From NCBI RefSeq assembly GCF_900119315.1, contig NZ_LT827010.1:6572494-6636493 (forward strand): a DNA stretch of 64,000 nucleotides, written 5' to 3'. Position numbers and translations under genes: made by a program. The first letter of the stretch is position 1, and the number at the start of each line of letters is the position of its first letter. Below, piece after piece: positions 49,026-56,600 of the stretch. The stretch comes from Actinoplanes sp. SE50/110. Its GTDB lineage: Bacteria > Actinomycetota > Actinomycetes > Mycobacteriales > Micromonosporaceae. The notes under the pieces were generated by a model. That model saw only the letters and a list, made by a program, of their open reading frames with translations. It had not been told where the DNA came from and ran no database searches.

Positions 49026-49457
49026 TCAGCCGGCCGTGGAGCGGCGGCCGGCCTCGGCACCCAGCGCCTGGAAGGTCGCCAGCAGGTCACGGCGCATCGG
49101 CTTCATGAAGAACCACTTGAACATCGGCGAGAAACCGCCGCGCACCTCGATCTGCCGGGTGATCTTCACGCCGCCACCGGCCACCGGCTCGAGCGTGTTG
49201 GTGACGCTCATCGATCCCATCGGCATCGGCGACCGGGTGGAGTAGCTGCGCTCCGGCTCGATGGCGGTGACGGTGAACCTGCCCTTCGGCGCGCCCTTGG
49301 GCTTGGTCCAGCCCTCGGCACCGACCTGGAACGGCCCGTCGAAGCCGATCCCCTCCATGTGCGGATCCCACTGCGGCAGTGCCGGGAGATCCGTCAACAC
49401 CCTCCACATCGCGGCGGCATCGCCGTCGATGACCGCTGACTCGCTGAACGCCACCAT
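49026..49457 (-). CDS. SRPBCC (START/polyketide-cyclase-like) protein
   Basis: 143 residues. The pattern is that of the small helix-grip fold: SESAVIDGDAAAMWRVLTDL, then WDPHMEGIGFDG, GFxVGAEGWTKPKG-like strands, TNTLEPV, and a C-terminal amphipathic helix (MRRDLLATFQALG). Such proteins bind hydrophobic ligands in a deep cavity. In polyketide clusters they act as cyclases or dehydratases, or as carriers for oxygenases. It ends 11 bp before the flavin monooxygenase and is transcribed with it, so a joint tailoring step is likely. About 165 bp separate it from the regulator upstream. A TTGACT box at 49514-49519 on the minus strand could be a -35 element, but I see no good -10. The ribosome-binding site is weak (GGGG about nine bases upstream). 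Confidence 0.8.
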   Translation of the reverse strand: MVAFSESAVIDGDAAAMWRVLTDLPALPQWDPHMEGIGFDGPFQVGAEGWTKPKGAPKGRFTVTAIEPERSYSTRSPMPMGSMSVTNTLEPVAGGGVKITRQIEVRGGFSPMFKWFFMKPMRRDLLATFQALGAEAGRRSTAG

Positions 49458-49559
49458 GTCGCAACCCCAAAGCTAGGAGATTCGGTCGGAGCCGACCGGC
49501 GCACAGTGAACAAGTCAATCCAGGCGGGCACCACAGCGGCGGACCCCTAACTTGCCGCC

Positions 49560-49617
49560 GCCCCTACCTGCGGTGCAGATCAACAGACGATTGCCGTCGT
49601 ACGACGCGGGTAGGGGC
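49560..49617. promoter_or_regulatory. Long inverted repeat enclosing a 12-bp palindrome between LAL and SRPBCC genes
   Basis: GCCCCTACC (49560-49568) is repeated inverted as GGTAGGGGC (49609-49617). A perfect palindrome CGTCGTACGACG (49595-49606) lies inside. It sits just downstream of the LAL stop and upstream of the SRPBCC start. The 40-base loop makes a simple terminator unlikely. It could be a binding site for the LAL regulator or a structured terminator; function is unproven. Confidence 0.35.
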
Positions 49618-49622
49618 CCCGG

Positions 49623-52463
49623 TCAGCCGGCGGTGTACAGCTCGGACGGCTCGGCCACGCCCAACTCCTGGCCTCGCGCGGCCAGTCCGGCCGGCAGCTC
49701 GGCCCGGCTGGTGATGCCCAGCTTGCGGTACACCCGGGTCAGGTGCTGCTCGACCGTGCTGACGGTCAGGAACAGCTTCTTGCTGATCTCCCGGTTGGTG
49801 TGGCCGAGCCCGGCCAGCCGGGCCACCCGGATCTCCGCACCGCTGAGCACCGCGCCGGAGACCGGGACCTGTTCGTCCCCGGCGGCGGCGGTCGGCACGA
49901 CCGGCTCGGCACCGCGGACCGCCCCGGCATGGCAGGCCACGTCGCGGTGCGCCGCCCGCAGCGGGATCTCGCACGCCTTGGCCTCCTGCTCGGCCCGGCG
50001 CGCCAGGTTCCGGGCCTGACCCAGATCACCGGAGTCGTAGTAGACCTGGCTCAGGTCGACCAGCGCCCGGGACAGCTCCCGCCGGTCCCCGGTCTTCTCC
50101 AGCGCCTCGACCGCCTCGCGCAACAGCGACTCCCGCCAGTCCGCCTCGCCGCACGCCGCCAGGATGCGCAGCGACATGCCGCGGGTCGCCACGTCGGCGG
50201 TACCGGCCCGCTCCAGCTGCGCCTCGACCAGCGGGCGGGCGGTGCCCGGCTCGCCCAGCCGCAGGTACGCCTCGGCCAGGTCGCTGCGCCAGGGCAGCAG
50301 GGCCGGCACGTCCATCCCCCAGTTTCGGGCCAGCCGGCCGCAGTCCTGGAAGTCGGTGAGCGCCGCGAGCAACCGGTCGCAGGCCAGGTGGTGGTGGCCG
50401 CGGGCGCGCAGGTACCACAGGCCGTGGCGGGTGCCGAACATCGCGTCCGGGACCGGCCGGTGCAGGGTGGCCTCGGCCTCCTCGTGCCGGCCCAGCGCGG
50501 TCTGCGCCATCGCCAGGGTGCCCAGCGGCAGGCCCACGCAGATGCCCCAGTCGGAGGGCTGCATCAGCCGCAGCGAGTCCTCGGCCAGCCGCACCGCCGT
50601 GCCCAGCTCGCCGCGGTGCAGCGCGATCCGGGCCCGCAGGCTGCTCAGCACCGCCTGCCAGGTGCGCGCGCCGCGGCGGCGGGCCTCGTCGATCAGCCGG
50701 TCGCACCAGACCGCCGCCTCCTCGGCCCGGTTGCTCAGGGTCAGCGCGAGCAGCGCGGTGCCGATCGCCTCGATCGTGGTGTCGCCCAGCGGGCTGCTGC
50801 GCAGCACGTGCTCGGCACTGATCGTGATCGACTTGCGGACCCGCTCGCCCCAGACCTTGCCCAGCGTGTGCGCGGCCTGGCTCCACAGGTCGTCGCCGGT
50901 CCGCGGGTCCGGCTGGTCGGCCTCGGCCACCAGGGTCTGCCCGGGGCCGTGCACCCACTGGTAGGCCAGCCGGGCACGGGCCGCGACCTGTGGATCCGAG
51001 TGCCGCCCGGGGCCGGTCAGCGCCTGGTACGTCGCGGTCGCGTTCTCCAGGTCGCCCTGCCACAGCGCCTGCCGCAGCGCCACGAACACGTCGGTGTCGG
51101 ACAGGCCGCCGGTCAGCGCCGCGGTCCGCAGGTGCTCCCGGTAGGGCGCGCCCAGCGACGGCTGGATCCGCCACGCCGCGCGCACGATGCTGGCACCGAT
51201 CACCGCCTTGCGCTCCGGCTCCCGGCTGCCCCGCAGGGCCAGCTCCAGGCATTGCATGGCGAACTCGACCCGGTCCGCGGCCAGCGCCCGCTCGGCGCCG
51301 TCGAGCAGTGCGGTGACCGCCCAGGAGGTCTCCGCCGCACCGGCCGCGACCAGGTGCTCGGCCAGCCGCATCCCGGTGTCCCCGGCCTGCAGCAGCACCT
51401 CGGCCGCCTGCCCGTTGAGCCGCGCCAGGCGGTCCGGCGGCATGCTGTCGAGTACCGCGTCGCTGGCCGCGACGTGCCGCAGCCGGCCGTCCTCGACCAG
51501 GCCGGCCGAGGTCATGATCTCCAGCACCTGCTGCACCTTGCCGACCCGCACCCCGCACAGCCGGGAGACGTCGGCGGCGGTGGCCCGGTCGCCGAGCACC
51601 ACCAGCGCCTGGACCACGTCCAGCAGCCAGGGACCCCAGCGCCGCAGGGAGGCGACCACGGCCTGGCCGAACGCCCGGCCCGAGGCGAGCCCGTCGGCCA
51701 GCGAGCCGGGCCGGGCCCGGTACTCGTCCAGCAGCGCCGCCACCAGCAGCGGGTTGCCCGCGCTCTGCCGGTAGATGGCCGGCGCCACCGCCGCCGCGGC
51801 CGCCGCCGGCAGCTCCCGCTCCACCATCCGGGTGACGGTGCGCTCGGTCAGCGCGGACAGGCACATCTGGCGGTGCGGCAGCCGGGACAGCTCGGCGCGG
51901 TACCCGGGCAGGGTGGGCTGCGGCCAGAGCCACTCACTGAAGACGAACAGCACGGGAGCCGAGCGCAGCCGGCGGGCCAGGAACAGCAGCACCTCGCGGG
52001 ACGCCTGGTCGACGAACTGCAGGTCGTCGACGAGCACCACGACGGTGCGCTCCCGGGACAGGGCGAGCAGCGCGGCGCAGGATTCCCGGGCGATCTCGGT
52101 CAGCGCCTCCGGGTCCGGCGCTTCCTCGCTCTGGCCGGCCGCCTCGCCGACCCGCAGGAGCACCCGGTCGGCGAGGTCGCCGGGCAGGTCGCCGCTGACG
52201 AACAACTGCTCGACGACGCCGAACTGCAGGCCGCTCTCGGCGACCGAACCGGACGCGCTCAGGAAGACCGCGTCCCCCTGACCGGCCTCCCGCCAGAACC
52301 GGTGCAGCAGCGTGCTCTTGCCGCTGCCGAGTCCCCCGCTGACCAGCACCAGCCGGCCCAGTCCGTGCGCCACCACCGCCAGGATGGCGAGCAGGCGCTC
52401 CAGCGCATTACCGATTTCTATGAATTCCAAGGCGTCGGCCCCCGCAAGTACACCTGGTGACAA
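49623..52463 (-). CDS. LuxR-family large ATP-binding (LAL) transcriptional regulator
   Basis: Up to 946 residues. An N-terminal STAND-type ATPase has Walker A GGLGSGKST at about residues 43-51 and Walker B VVVLVDDLQFVD near 145. A long helical TPR-like middle follows. The C-terminal LuxR helix-turn-helix is at about 880-940 (LSGAEIRVARLAGLGHTNREI, then TVSTVEQHLTRVYRKLGI). LALs are the usual pathway-specific activators of macrolide and polyene PKS clusters, and this one lies directly upstream of the tailoring and PKS genes on the same strand. The only in-frame starts are TTG codons: 52463 just after an in-frame TAA, or 52430 with GGGGG eight bases upstream. Both leave an unusually short segment before Walker A. 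No TTA codon was seen in it. Confidence 0.92.
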   Translation of the reverse strand: MSPGVLAGADALEFIEIGNALERLLAILAVVAHGLGRLVLVSGGLGSGKSTLLHRFWREAGQGDAVFLSASGSVAESGLQFGVVEQLFVSGDLPGDLADRVLLRVGEAAGQSEEAPDPEALTEIARESCAALLALSRERTVVVLVDDLQFVDQASREVLLFLARRLRSAPVLFVFSEWLWPQPTLPGYRAELSRLPHRQMCLSALTERTVTRMVERELPAAAAAAVAPAIYRQSAGNPLLVAALLDEYRARPGSLADGLASGRAFGQAVVASLRRWGPWLLDVVQALVVLGDRATAADVSRLCGVRVGKVQQVLEIMTSAGLVEDGRLRHVAASDAVLDSMPPDRLARLNGQAAEVLLQAGDTGMRLAEHLVAAGAAETSWAVTALLDGAERALAADRVEFAMQCLELALRGSREPERKAVIGASIVRAAWRIQPSLGAPYREHLRTAALTGGLSDTDVFVALRQALWQGDLENATATYQALTGPGRHSDPQVAARARLAYQWVHGPGQTLVAEADQPDPRTGDDLWSQAAHTLGKVWGERVRKSITISAEHVLRSSPLGDTTIEAIGTALLALTLSNRAEEAAVWCDRLIDEARRRGARTWQAVLSSLRARIALHRGELGTAVRLAEDSLRLMQPSDWGICVGLPLGTLAMAQTALGRHEEAEATLHRPVPDAMFGTRHGLWYLRARGHHHLACDRLLAALTDFQDCGRLARNWGMDVPALLPWRSDLAEAYLRLGEPGTARPLVEAQLERAGTADVATRGMSLRILAACGEADWRESLLREAVEALEKTGDRRELSRALVDLSQVYYDSGDLGQARNLARRAEQEAKACEIPLRAAHRDVACHAGAVRGAEPVVPTAAAGDEQVPVSGAVLSGAEIRVARLAGLGHTNREISKKLFLTVSTVEQHLTRVYRKLGITSRAELPAGLAARGQELGVAEPSELYTAG

Positions 52464-53063
52464 TTAATCGTTCGCATAGGTCTTTCCCACGCAGGCCGGA
52501 CCCGGGTGTTCCCACCGGACGACCTGAAGCCGAAAGAAAGATATGCCTAAGTCGATGCTCGGAAAAGTCTGCAATCCGTCGGCGTGGCGCGGCCGCAGAT
52601 CTTCCGGGAATGGCACCGGAGCGCCGGAACTCCGGCAGGTCGTCGCGCATGTCGGGGGCGTCGGGGCGGGCTCGGCCCCACGTCACGGATCGGACATAAG
52701 ACGCTAATTTTGGCCAAGATCTTTTCGGTCATAAGATCTGGCACCGGAGACTGATGACAGCCGCTCGGTGAACCGCTATCTTGCGGCGCTGCCAGGCAAG
52801 ACGCTCCGATGCGGCCTGCCACTTCTGCGAGCTTTGCACAGATCAGCACCGGCCATAAGGTGATCAGCCTTCACCTTTCTCCGGCGGCCGGCGCGGGGGT
52901 CGCACCCGGCCCGCGCCCCGCGACCGGCACCGACTCCGTCACGGTAGGGGTTCATTAGGGGATGACATTCCCGTCGCCCCGGAACCGCTAACCACGAATG
53001 CCGCAAGGTGTTAAACCGCAGTAATGTTTTGGAAACAACTATCCGGCTGTGGACACAACGGAA
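52464..53063. promoter_or_regulatory. Gene-free upstream region of the LAL regulator with repeated CGGNCATAAG motif
   Basis: About 600 bp without a credible gene between the exporter terminator and the LAL start. CGGNCATAAG occurs three times in the same orientation: CGGACATAAG (52691-52700), CGGTCATAAG (52726-52735) and CGGCCATAAG (52850-52859). AAGATCTT (52716-52723) and AAGATCT (52733-52739) flank the middle copy. The spacing and position suggest operators or activator sites for LAL expression. I cannot identify a confident -10/-35 pair. Confidence 0.4.
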
Positions 53064-53106
53064 CCGGCGCCATCCGCAGCGGGAATCCGCTTCGGACAGG
53101 CGCCGG
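53064..53106 (-). terminator. Compound stem-loop after the MFS exporter gene
   Basis: The outer stem CCGGCGCC/GGCGCCGG (53064-53071 with 53099-53106) encloses an inner stem CCGcAGCGG/CCGCTtCGG around a GAAT loop. It starts about 36 bp beyond the exporter stop. There is no U-tract, as is common for actinomycete terminators. It would stop transcripts before the LAL upstream region. Confidence 0.5.
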
Positions 53107-53141
53107 CTCGCCGGAAGGGTGGACCGTGGTGCGCGGCGCTG

Positions 53142-54725
53142 TCAGGCGACCGGCGCGATCTCGGCCTCGGCCGGCTCGGCGGTGGCCTTCGCCGCCACCT
53201 CCTCGGTCGTGTACCGCACGTGGCGCAGGCGGGTCACGGTCAGCAGCGCCGAGCCGGCGGCCACCGCGATGCCCACCACCGCCGTGGTGGCCAGCGAGTT
53301 GGAGAAGCCGATCCGGGCGACCTCCAGCAGCGGCTTGGCCACCTGGTCAGGCAGCGAGGCGGCGATGCCGCTCGCGGCGCCCATCGTCTGGCGGGCACCG
53401 GCGACCACGTCGGCCGGCAGACCGCTCGGCAGGTGCGCGTCGAAGTAGTGCCGGTAGACCGAGGCGCCGACGGTGCCGAAGATCGCGATGCCCAGGGCGC
53501 CGCCGAGCTCCTGCATGGTCTTGGACAGCGCCGAGACCGCGGCCGTCTGGTCGACCGGGGCCACCGCGATGACCATGTCGGTGAGCAGCGCGAAGATCGA
53601 CGCGGTACCGATACCGATGCATACCGTGCCGGAGACCACCAGCAGGATCGGGCTGTCCGCCTTGACCTGCGACATGATCACGTAGCCGATGGTGGCCAGG
53701 ACGAAGCCGCCGGTGATCAGGTAGGCCGGGCGGACCTTGTTGACCATGCCGGTGGCGACCGGGACGATGCCGCCGGCCAGCAGCGGCGACGCCATCATCC
53801 AGAGACCGGCCTGCAGCGGGCCGAGACCCTTGACCTCCATCAGCCACTGGGTGCTGAAGACACCGAAGCCGATCACGCAGAAGAAGCCGGTGAGGCTGAG
53901 CACGAGCACCGGGGTGAAGCCCTTGGTGCGGAACAGCTTCGGGTCGATCATCGGGTGCGTGAGGTGGGTCTGCCGGTAGAGGAACAGCGCGGCGGCGACC
54001 AGGCCACCGATCAGCGCGGTCAGCGGCTTGGCGTGGAAGCCGTTGATCGCACCCTCCTTGACACCCCAGATGATGGCCAGCACCGCGACCAGCGACAGCA
54101 GCGCGCCGAAGAAGTCGAAGCGCCCCATGCTGCCGGGCGCGACCTTGAAGTTGGGCACCAGAACCGCGGTCAGGATCAGCGCCACCGCGATGATCGGGAC
54201 GTTGACCAGGAAGACCGAGCCCCACCAGAAGTTGTGCAGCAGCACGCCGCTGATCACCGGGCCGATGCCGGCGCCGGAGGCGACACCGATCGACCAGATG
54301 GTGATCGCCGTCCGCCGCTGCCCGTCATCCTCGAAGAGGTTGCGCAGCAGGGCGAGGCCGGCGGGCATCAGCGCGGCCGCCCCGATCCCCTGCACGGCTC
54401 GGGCCACGATCAGCGTCTCGGGGCTGTTGGCGAAGGAGGCACCGAGCGACGCGAGACCGAACACGGCGAGGCCCAGCAGCAGCAGTGTGCGCCGGCCAAG
54501 ACGGTCGGCGAGGTCACCCAGCGCGATCAGCATGCCGGCGAGCAGGAAGCCGTAGATGTCGATCATCCACAGCTGCTGCGTGGTGGTGGGCCGAAGGTCA
54601 TTCGTGATCTGCGGAATCGCGAAGTAGAGGACGGTGATGTCCATCGAAACCAGGAGCGGAGGGATGGAGAGGACGGCGAGTGCGATCCACTCCCGGCGCC
54701 CTGCTTGCCGCTTGATCTGCGTCAT
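53142..54725 (-). CDS. MFS drug exporter, DHA2 (14-TMS) family
   Basis: 527 residues, mostly hydrophobic helices, fitting the QacA/SmvA/LfrA-type DHA2 group. After a short basic N-terminus, TM1 has the family signature (PPLLVSMDITVLYFAIPQI). LADRLGRRTLL is the loop 2-3 motif A of the major facilitator superfamily. GIGAAALMPAGLALL and GVASGAGIGPVISGVLLH (motif C, antiporter type) follow. The C-terminal tail is Ala/Glu-rich and cytoplasmic. It should act in the cytoplasmic membrane as a proton-driven efflux pump, here most likely for the polyketide or a related toxic compound. It is divergent from a TetR gene with only 44 bp between the starts, the classic arrangement for a repressed exporter. 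A TATAGT -10 box lies so close to the ATG that the mRNA should be leaderless. Confidence 0.93.
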   Translation of the reverse strand: MTQIKRQAGRREWIALAVLSIPPLLVSMDITVLYFAIPQITNDLRPTTTQQLWMIDIYGFLLAGMLIALGDLADRLGRRTLLLLGLAVFGLASLGASFANSPETLIVARAVQGIGAAALMPAGLALLRNLFEDDGQRRTAITIWSIGVASGAGIGPVISGVLLHNFWWGSVFLVNVPIIAVALILTAVLVPNFKVAPGSMGRFDFFGALLSLVAVLAIIWGVKEGAINGFHAKPLTALIGGLVAAALFLYRQTHLTHPMIDPKLFRTKGFTPVLVLSLTGFFCVIGFGVFSTQWLMEVKGLGPLQAGLWMMASPLLAGGIVPVATGMVNKVRPAYLITGGFVLATIGYVIMSQVKADSPILLVVSGTVCIGIGTASIFALLTDMVIAVAPVDQTAAVSALSKTMQELGGALGIAIFGTVGASVYRHYFDAHLPSGLPADVVAGARQTMGAASGIAASLPDQVAKPLLEVARIGFSNSLATTAVVGIAVAAGSALLTVTRLRHVRYTTEEVAAKATAEPAEAEIAPVA

Positions 54726-54732
54726 GGGCAGA

Positions 54733-54761
54733 ACTATACAGATGTTTTATTCAACGGTCTA
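54733..54761 (-). promoter_or_regulatory. Promoter of the MFS exporter, probably leaderless
   Basis: Reading the minus strand, -35 TAGACC (54761-54756) and -10 TATAGT (54738-54733) are 17 bp apart. The expected start of transcription is about 54726, one base from the A of the ATG at 54725. Confidence 0.55.
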
Positions 54762-54798
54762 GTACGCTTGTGTGTGACGGACGTATGAATATCTGTAT
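54736..54798. promoter_or_regulatory. Candidate TetR operators between the divergent exporter and regulator genes
   Basis: Two symmetrical elements are visible. An imperfect 19-bp palindrome at 54752-54770 (CAA..GT.....AC..TTG) covers the exporter -35 box. An outer inverted repeat ATACAGAT (54736-54743) / ATCTGTAT (54791-54798) overlaps the exporter -10 on one side and the TetR 5' end on the other. Binding to either would shut both promoters; which is the true operator is open. Confidence 0.45.
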
Positions 54799-55396
54799 GC
54801 TGACCTCCGTGGGACATCGCGAAGATCTGCTAGAAGGTGCCAAGGCCTGCCTCTACGCGAAGGGTTACCTCCGCACCACCACCCGGGACATCGTCGCCGC
54901 CTCAGGGACCAACCTCGGCTCGATCGGCTACCACTTCGGATCCAAGGAGGTGCTGCTCAACCTGGCGCTGATCGAGGCCCTCGGCGAGTGGGGCACCGAA
55001 CTGGCCGCCGCCCTGGCCGCGCAACCCGACCCGGAGGCCGGCCCGGTCGAGCGGTTCCAGCTCACCTGGACCCGGGTCGTCAGCCTGTTCGGCCGGCACG
55101 GCGGCCTGCTGGCGGCGAACTTCGAGGTGTTCGCACACGCGCAGAACAACGCCGACGTCCGCGAAATGCTGCTGTCCGGTCTCAACGAGGGTCGCGAGGG
55201 GCTCGGCCGGATGTTCTACCGGGGCGACGACGACGACACCCGCCGCGCCATCGGCACCTTCTGCCACGCGCTGATGACCGGGGTGATGGCACAGTGGCTG
55301 ATCGACCCGGCCAGCTCGGCGACCGGCGCCGACCTGGCGGTCGCGATGCGCGCCCTGGTCGCCGAGCTCACCGGAGCCACCGCCGGCGGGGCGTAG
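54770..55396 (+). CDS. TetR-family regulator, divergent from the exporter
   Basis: 208 residues from the GTG at 54770; in-frame ATGs at 54785 and 54797 are alternatives, and 54797 (MLTSVGHREDLLEGAK) gives the usual TetR N-terminal length. The HTH is in LLEGAKACLYAKGYLRTTTRDIVAASGTNLGSIGYHFG, read as helices 1-3 with the recognition helix SIGYHFGSKE. The C-terminal half is a helical ligand-binding domain (FCHALMTGVMAQWLIDPAS). Its partner is almost certainly the divergent MFS pump: the presumed ligand would release it from the shared promoter and turn on export. It may also read the pathway product. Directly after its TAG stop lies a 36-bp minisatellite that stays open in this frame. Confidence 0.9.
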   Translation: MCDGRMNICMLTSVGHREDLLEGAKACLYAKGYLRTTTRDIVAASGTNLGSIGYHFGSKEVLLNLALIEALGEWGTELAAALAAQPDPEAGPVERFQLTWTRVVSLFGRHGGLLAANFEVFAHAQNNADVREMLLSGLNEGREGLGRMFYRGDDDDTRRAIGTFCHALMTGVMAQWLIDPASSATGADLAVAMRALVAELTGATAGGA

Positions 55397-55441
55397 GAGT
55401 GGGGGCCCTGGTCGGCGCCCTGCGCCGGGTGGCTCTTCGGC

Positions 55442-55621
55442 GGAGCGGCGGGGTGGGCGCCGCGGTCGCTCCCCCGTGGAGCGGCGGGACGAGCGCTGTG
55501 GCCGCTTCCCCGCGGAGCGGCGGGACGGGCGCCGTGGCCGCTCCCCCGTGGAGCGGCGGGACGGGCGCCGTGGCCGCTCCCCCGTGGAGCGGCGGGACGG
55601 GCGCCGCGGCCGCGCTTCGGC
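55442..55621. repeat. 36-bp minisatellite, five tandem copies
   Basis: GGAGCGGCGG recurs at 55442, 55478, 55514, 55550 and 55586, exactly 36 bp apart. The copies from 55514 to 55621 are nearly identical and the outer ones are more diverged. Each junction contains GCTCCcccgtGGAGC or a variant, a 5-bp stem with a 5-base loop. No gene with a start and ribosome site uses this stretch. Because 36 is a multiple of three, all frames repeat a 12-residue unit. The rest of 55397-55740 shows nothing else. Confidence 0.9.
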
Positions 55622-55740
55622 ATGGCGCGGGGATGGGCGCCGCGCCCGCCGCGGCCGCTCGACCTGGCGCCGCCCGGGATCCCGGTCGTCAGCTCGACCG
55701 ACATCGCCCGCACCCGACGCAGCGGCGCACGGGTCGATAC

Positions 55741-55803
55741 TTGCCTGCGAGGAAAGATTCGGCCTATAGTTTCCTGACAGGAAACATTTTCCCGTCAGGA
55801 AGG
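55741..55803 (+). promoter_or_regulatory. Promoter and palindromic operator of the membrane-protein / winged-helix operon
   Basis: -35 TTGCCT (55741-55746) and -10 TATAGT (55765-55770) are 18 bp apart. A palindrome GTTTCCTGACAGGAAAC with perfect 8-bp arms lies at 55769-55785, over the transcription start. A second, weaker TTCC-N5-GGAA site follows at about 55789-55801 and overlaps the ribosome-binding site AGGAAGGA. Autorepression by the winged-helix protein two genes on is the natural reading. Confidence 0.7.
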
Positions 55804-55812
55804 AATGCCGTC

Positions 55813-56256
55813 ATGGACGCCACCGAGGCCGCGAAGGCGCTTGCCGAGATCGACCAGCGCGGCCGGCAGACCCTGCGCCAGGGCAGCCCGCGCCGGGTCC
55901 CCGCCTGGTTCGCCTACGGTTCGGCGGCCGCCCTGGCCCTGGCCTGCGCCGGCAACGACATGACCGGCTGGGTCCGCACCGCGATGCTCCTGACCGGCGC
56001 CGCCACACTGATCATCCTGGCCGCCGCGATGGACCGGGTGACCGGCGTCCGGCTGCGGATGCGCGCCGTCCGCCGGGCCCCGTGGGCCCTGTTCGCCGCC
56101 GCCGTCCTGGCCACCGTCATCGGCGTCGGCACGGTGCTGCGCCTGCTCGACGTCCCGGCCGACGGCACCCTGTCCGGCCTGGCCGGGGCCCTGGTCTGGA
56201 TCACCGCCATCGGCCCCACCCAGGCCGCCGCCGGTGCCCCGCGGAACCCGGCATGA
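55813..56256 (+). CDS. Small integral membrane protein of unknown function
   Basis: 147 residues. A charged N-terminal segment (MDATEAAKALAEIDQRGRQTLRQG) is followed by about four hydrophobic helices: WFAYGSAAALALACAG, AMLLTGAATLIILAAAM, WALFAAAVLATVIGVGTVL and GALVWITAIGP. A basic stretch in the middle (RLRMRAVRRAPW) is probably cytoplasmic. AGGAAGGA lies eight bases before the ATG. Its TGA overlaps the ATG of the winged-helix gene (ATGA), so translation is coupled. Such small membrane proteins paired with a winged-helix regulator are common in actinomycetes, but no function is established to my knowledge. Confidence 0.82.
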   Translation: MDATEAAKALAEIDQRGRQTLRQGSPRRVPAWFAYGSAAALALACAGNDMTGWVRTAMLLTGAATLIILAAAMDRVTGVRLRMRAVRRAPWALFAAAVLATVIGVGTVLRLLDVPADGTLSGLAGALVWITAIGPTQAAAGAPRNPA

Positions 56257-56600
56257 CCACCGCACGGCCGGACGGCTTCAACGAACTGCTGCACTTCCCG
56301 GTCCGGCTGTCCCTGGTGTCCCTGCTCGCCCCCGCCGCCCACGCCGACTTCAGCTATCTGCGCGAGGCGACCGGCCTCAGCGACTCGGCCCTCAGCAAAC
56401 AGCTGACCACCCTGCAGGACGCCGGCTACGTCGAGGTCCGCCGCACCGGCCGCCGCGCGACCGCCCGGCTCACCGACAGCGGCCGCCACGCCCTCACCGA
56501 CCACGCCCGCGCCCTGCGCACCCTCCTCGGCGCCGCCCTGGACCCGACCACCGCCGGCCCGACCACCGCCGGCCCGGCGATCCCCGGCCCGGCCACCTGA
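56253..56600 (+). CDS. Winged-helix (MarR/HTH_34-type) transcriptional regulator
   Basis: 115 residues. It starts FNELLHFPVRLSLVSLLAP, then has the helix-turn-helix (FSYLREATGLSDSALSKQLTTLQDAGYVEVRR) and the wing (GRRATARLTDSGRHAL), matching the short winged-helix family placed near MarR/ArsR. The C-terminal tail has a small Pro/Thr/Ala repeat (TTAGPTTAGPAIPGPAT). It overlaps the membrane-protein gene by four bases and shares its promoter, so it is probably an autorepressor binding the TTTCCTG-CAGGAAA palindrome upstream. Confidence 0.85.
   Translation: MTTARPDGFNELLHFPVRLSLVSLLAPAAHADFSYLREATGLSDSALSKQLTTLQDAGYVEVRRTGRRATARLTDSGRHALTDHARALRTLLGAALDPTTAGPTTAGPAIPGPAT

Noticed and set aside
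52547..53006. Small frames in the region upstream of the LAL gene
   Set aside because: No ribosome sites, no recognisable protein features, and they overlap the repeated CGGNCATAAG motif.
55442..55621. CRISPR array
   Set aside because: The 36-bp units are head-to-tail with no unique spacers, and there are no cas genes.
54988..56256. Long plus-strand frame through the TetR gene, the minisatellite and the membrane-protein gene
   Set aside because: It runs out of frame with both real genes and owes its length to the 36-bp repeat and high GC.
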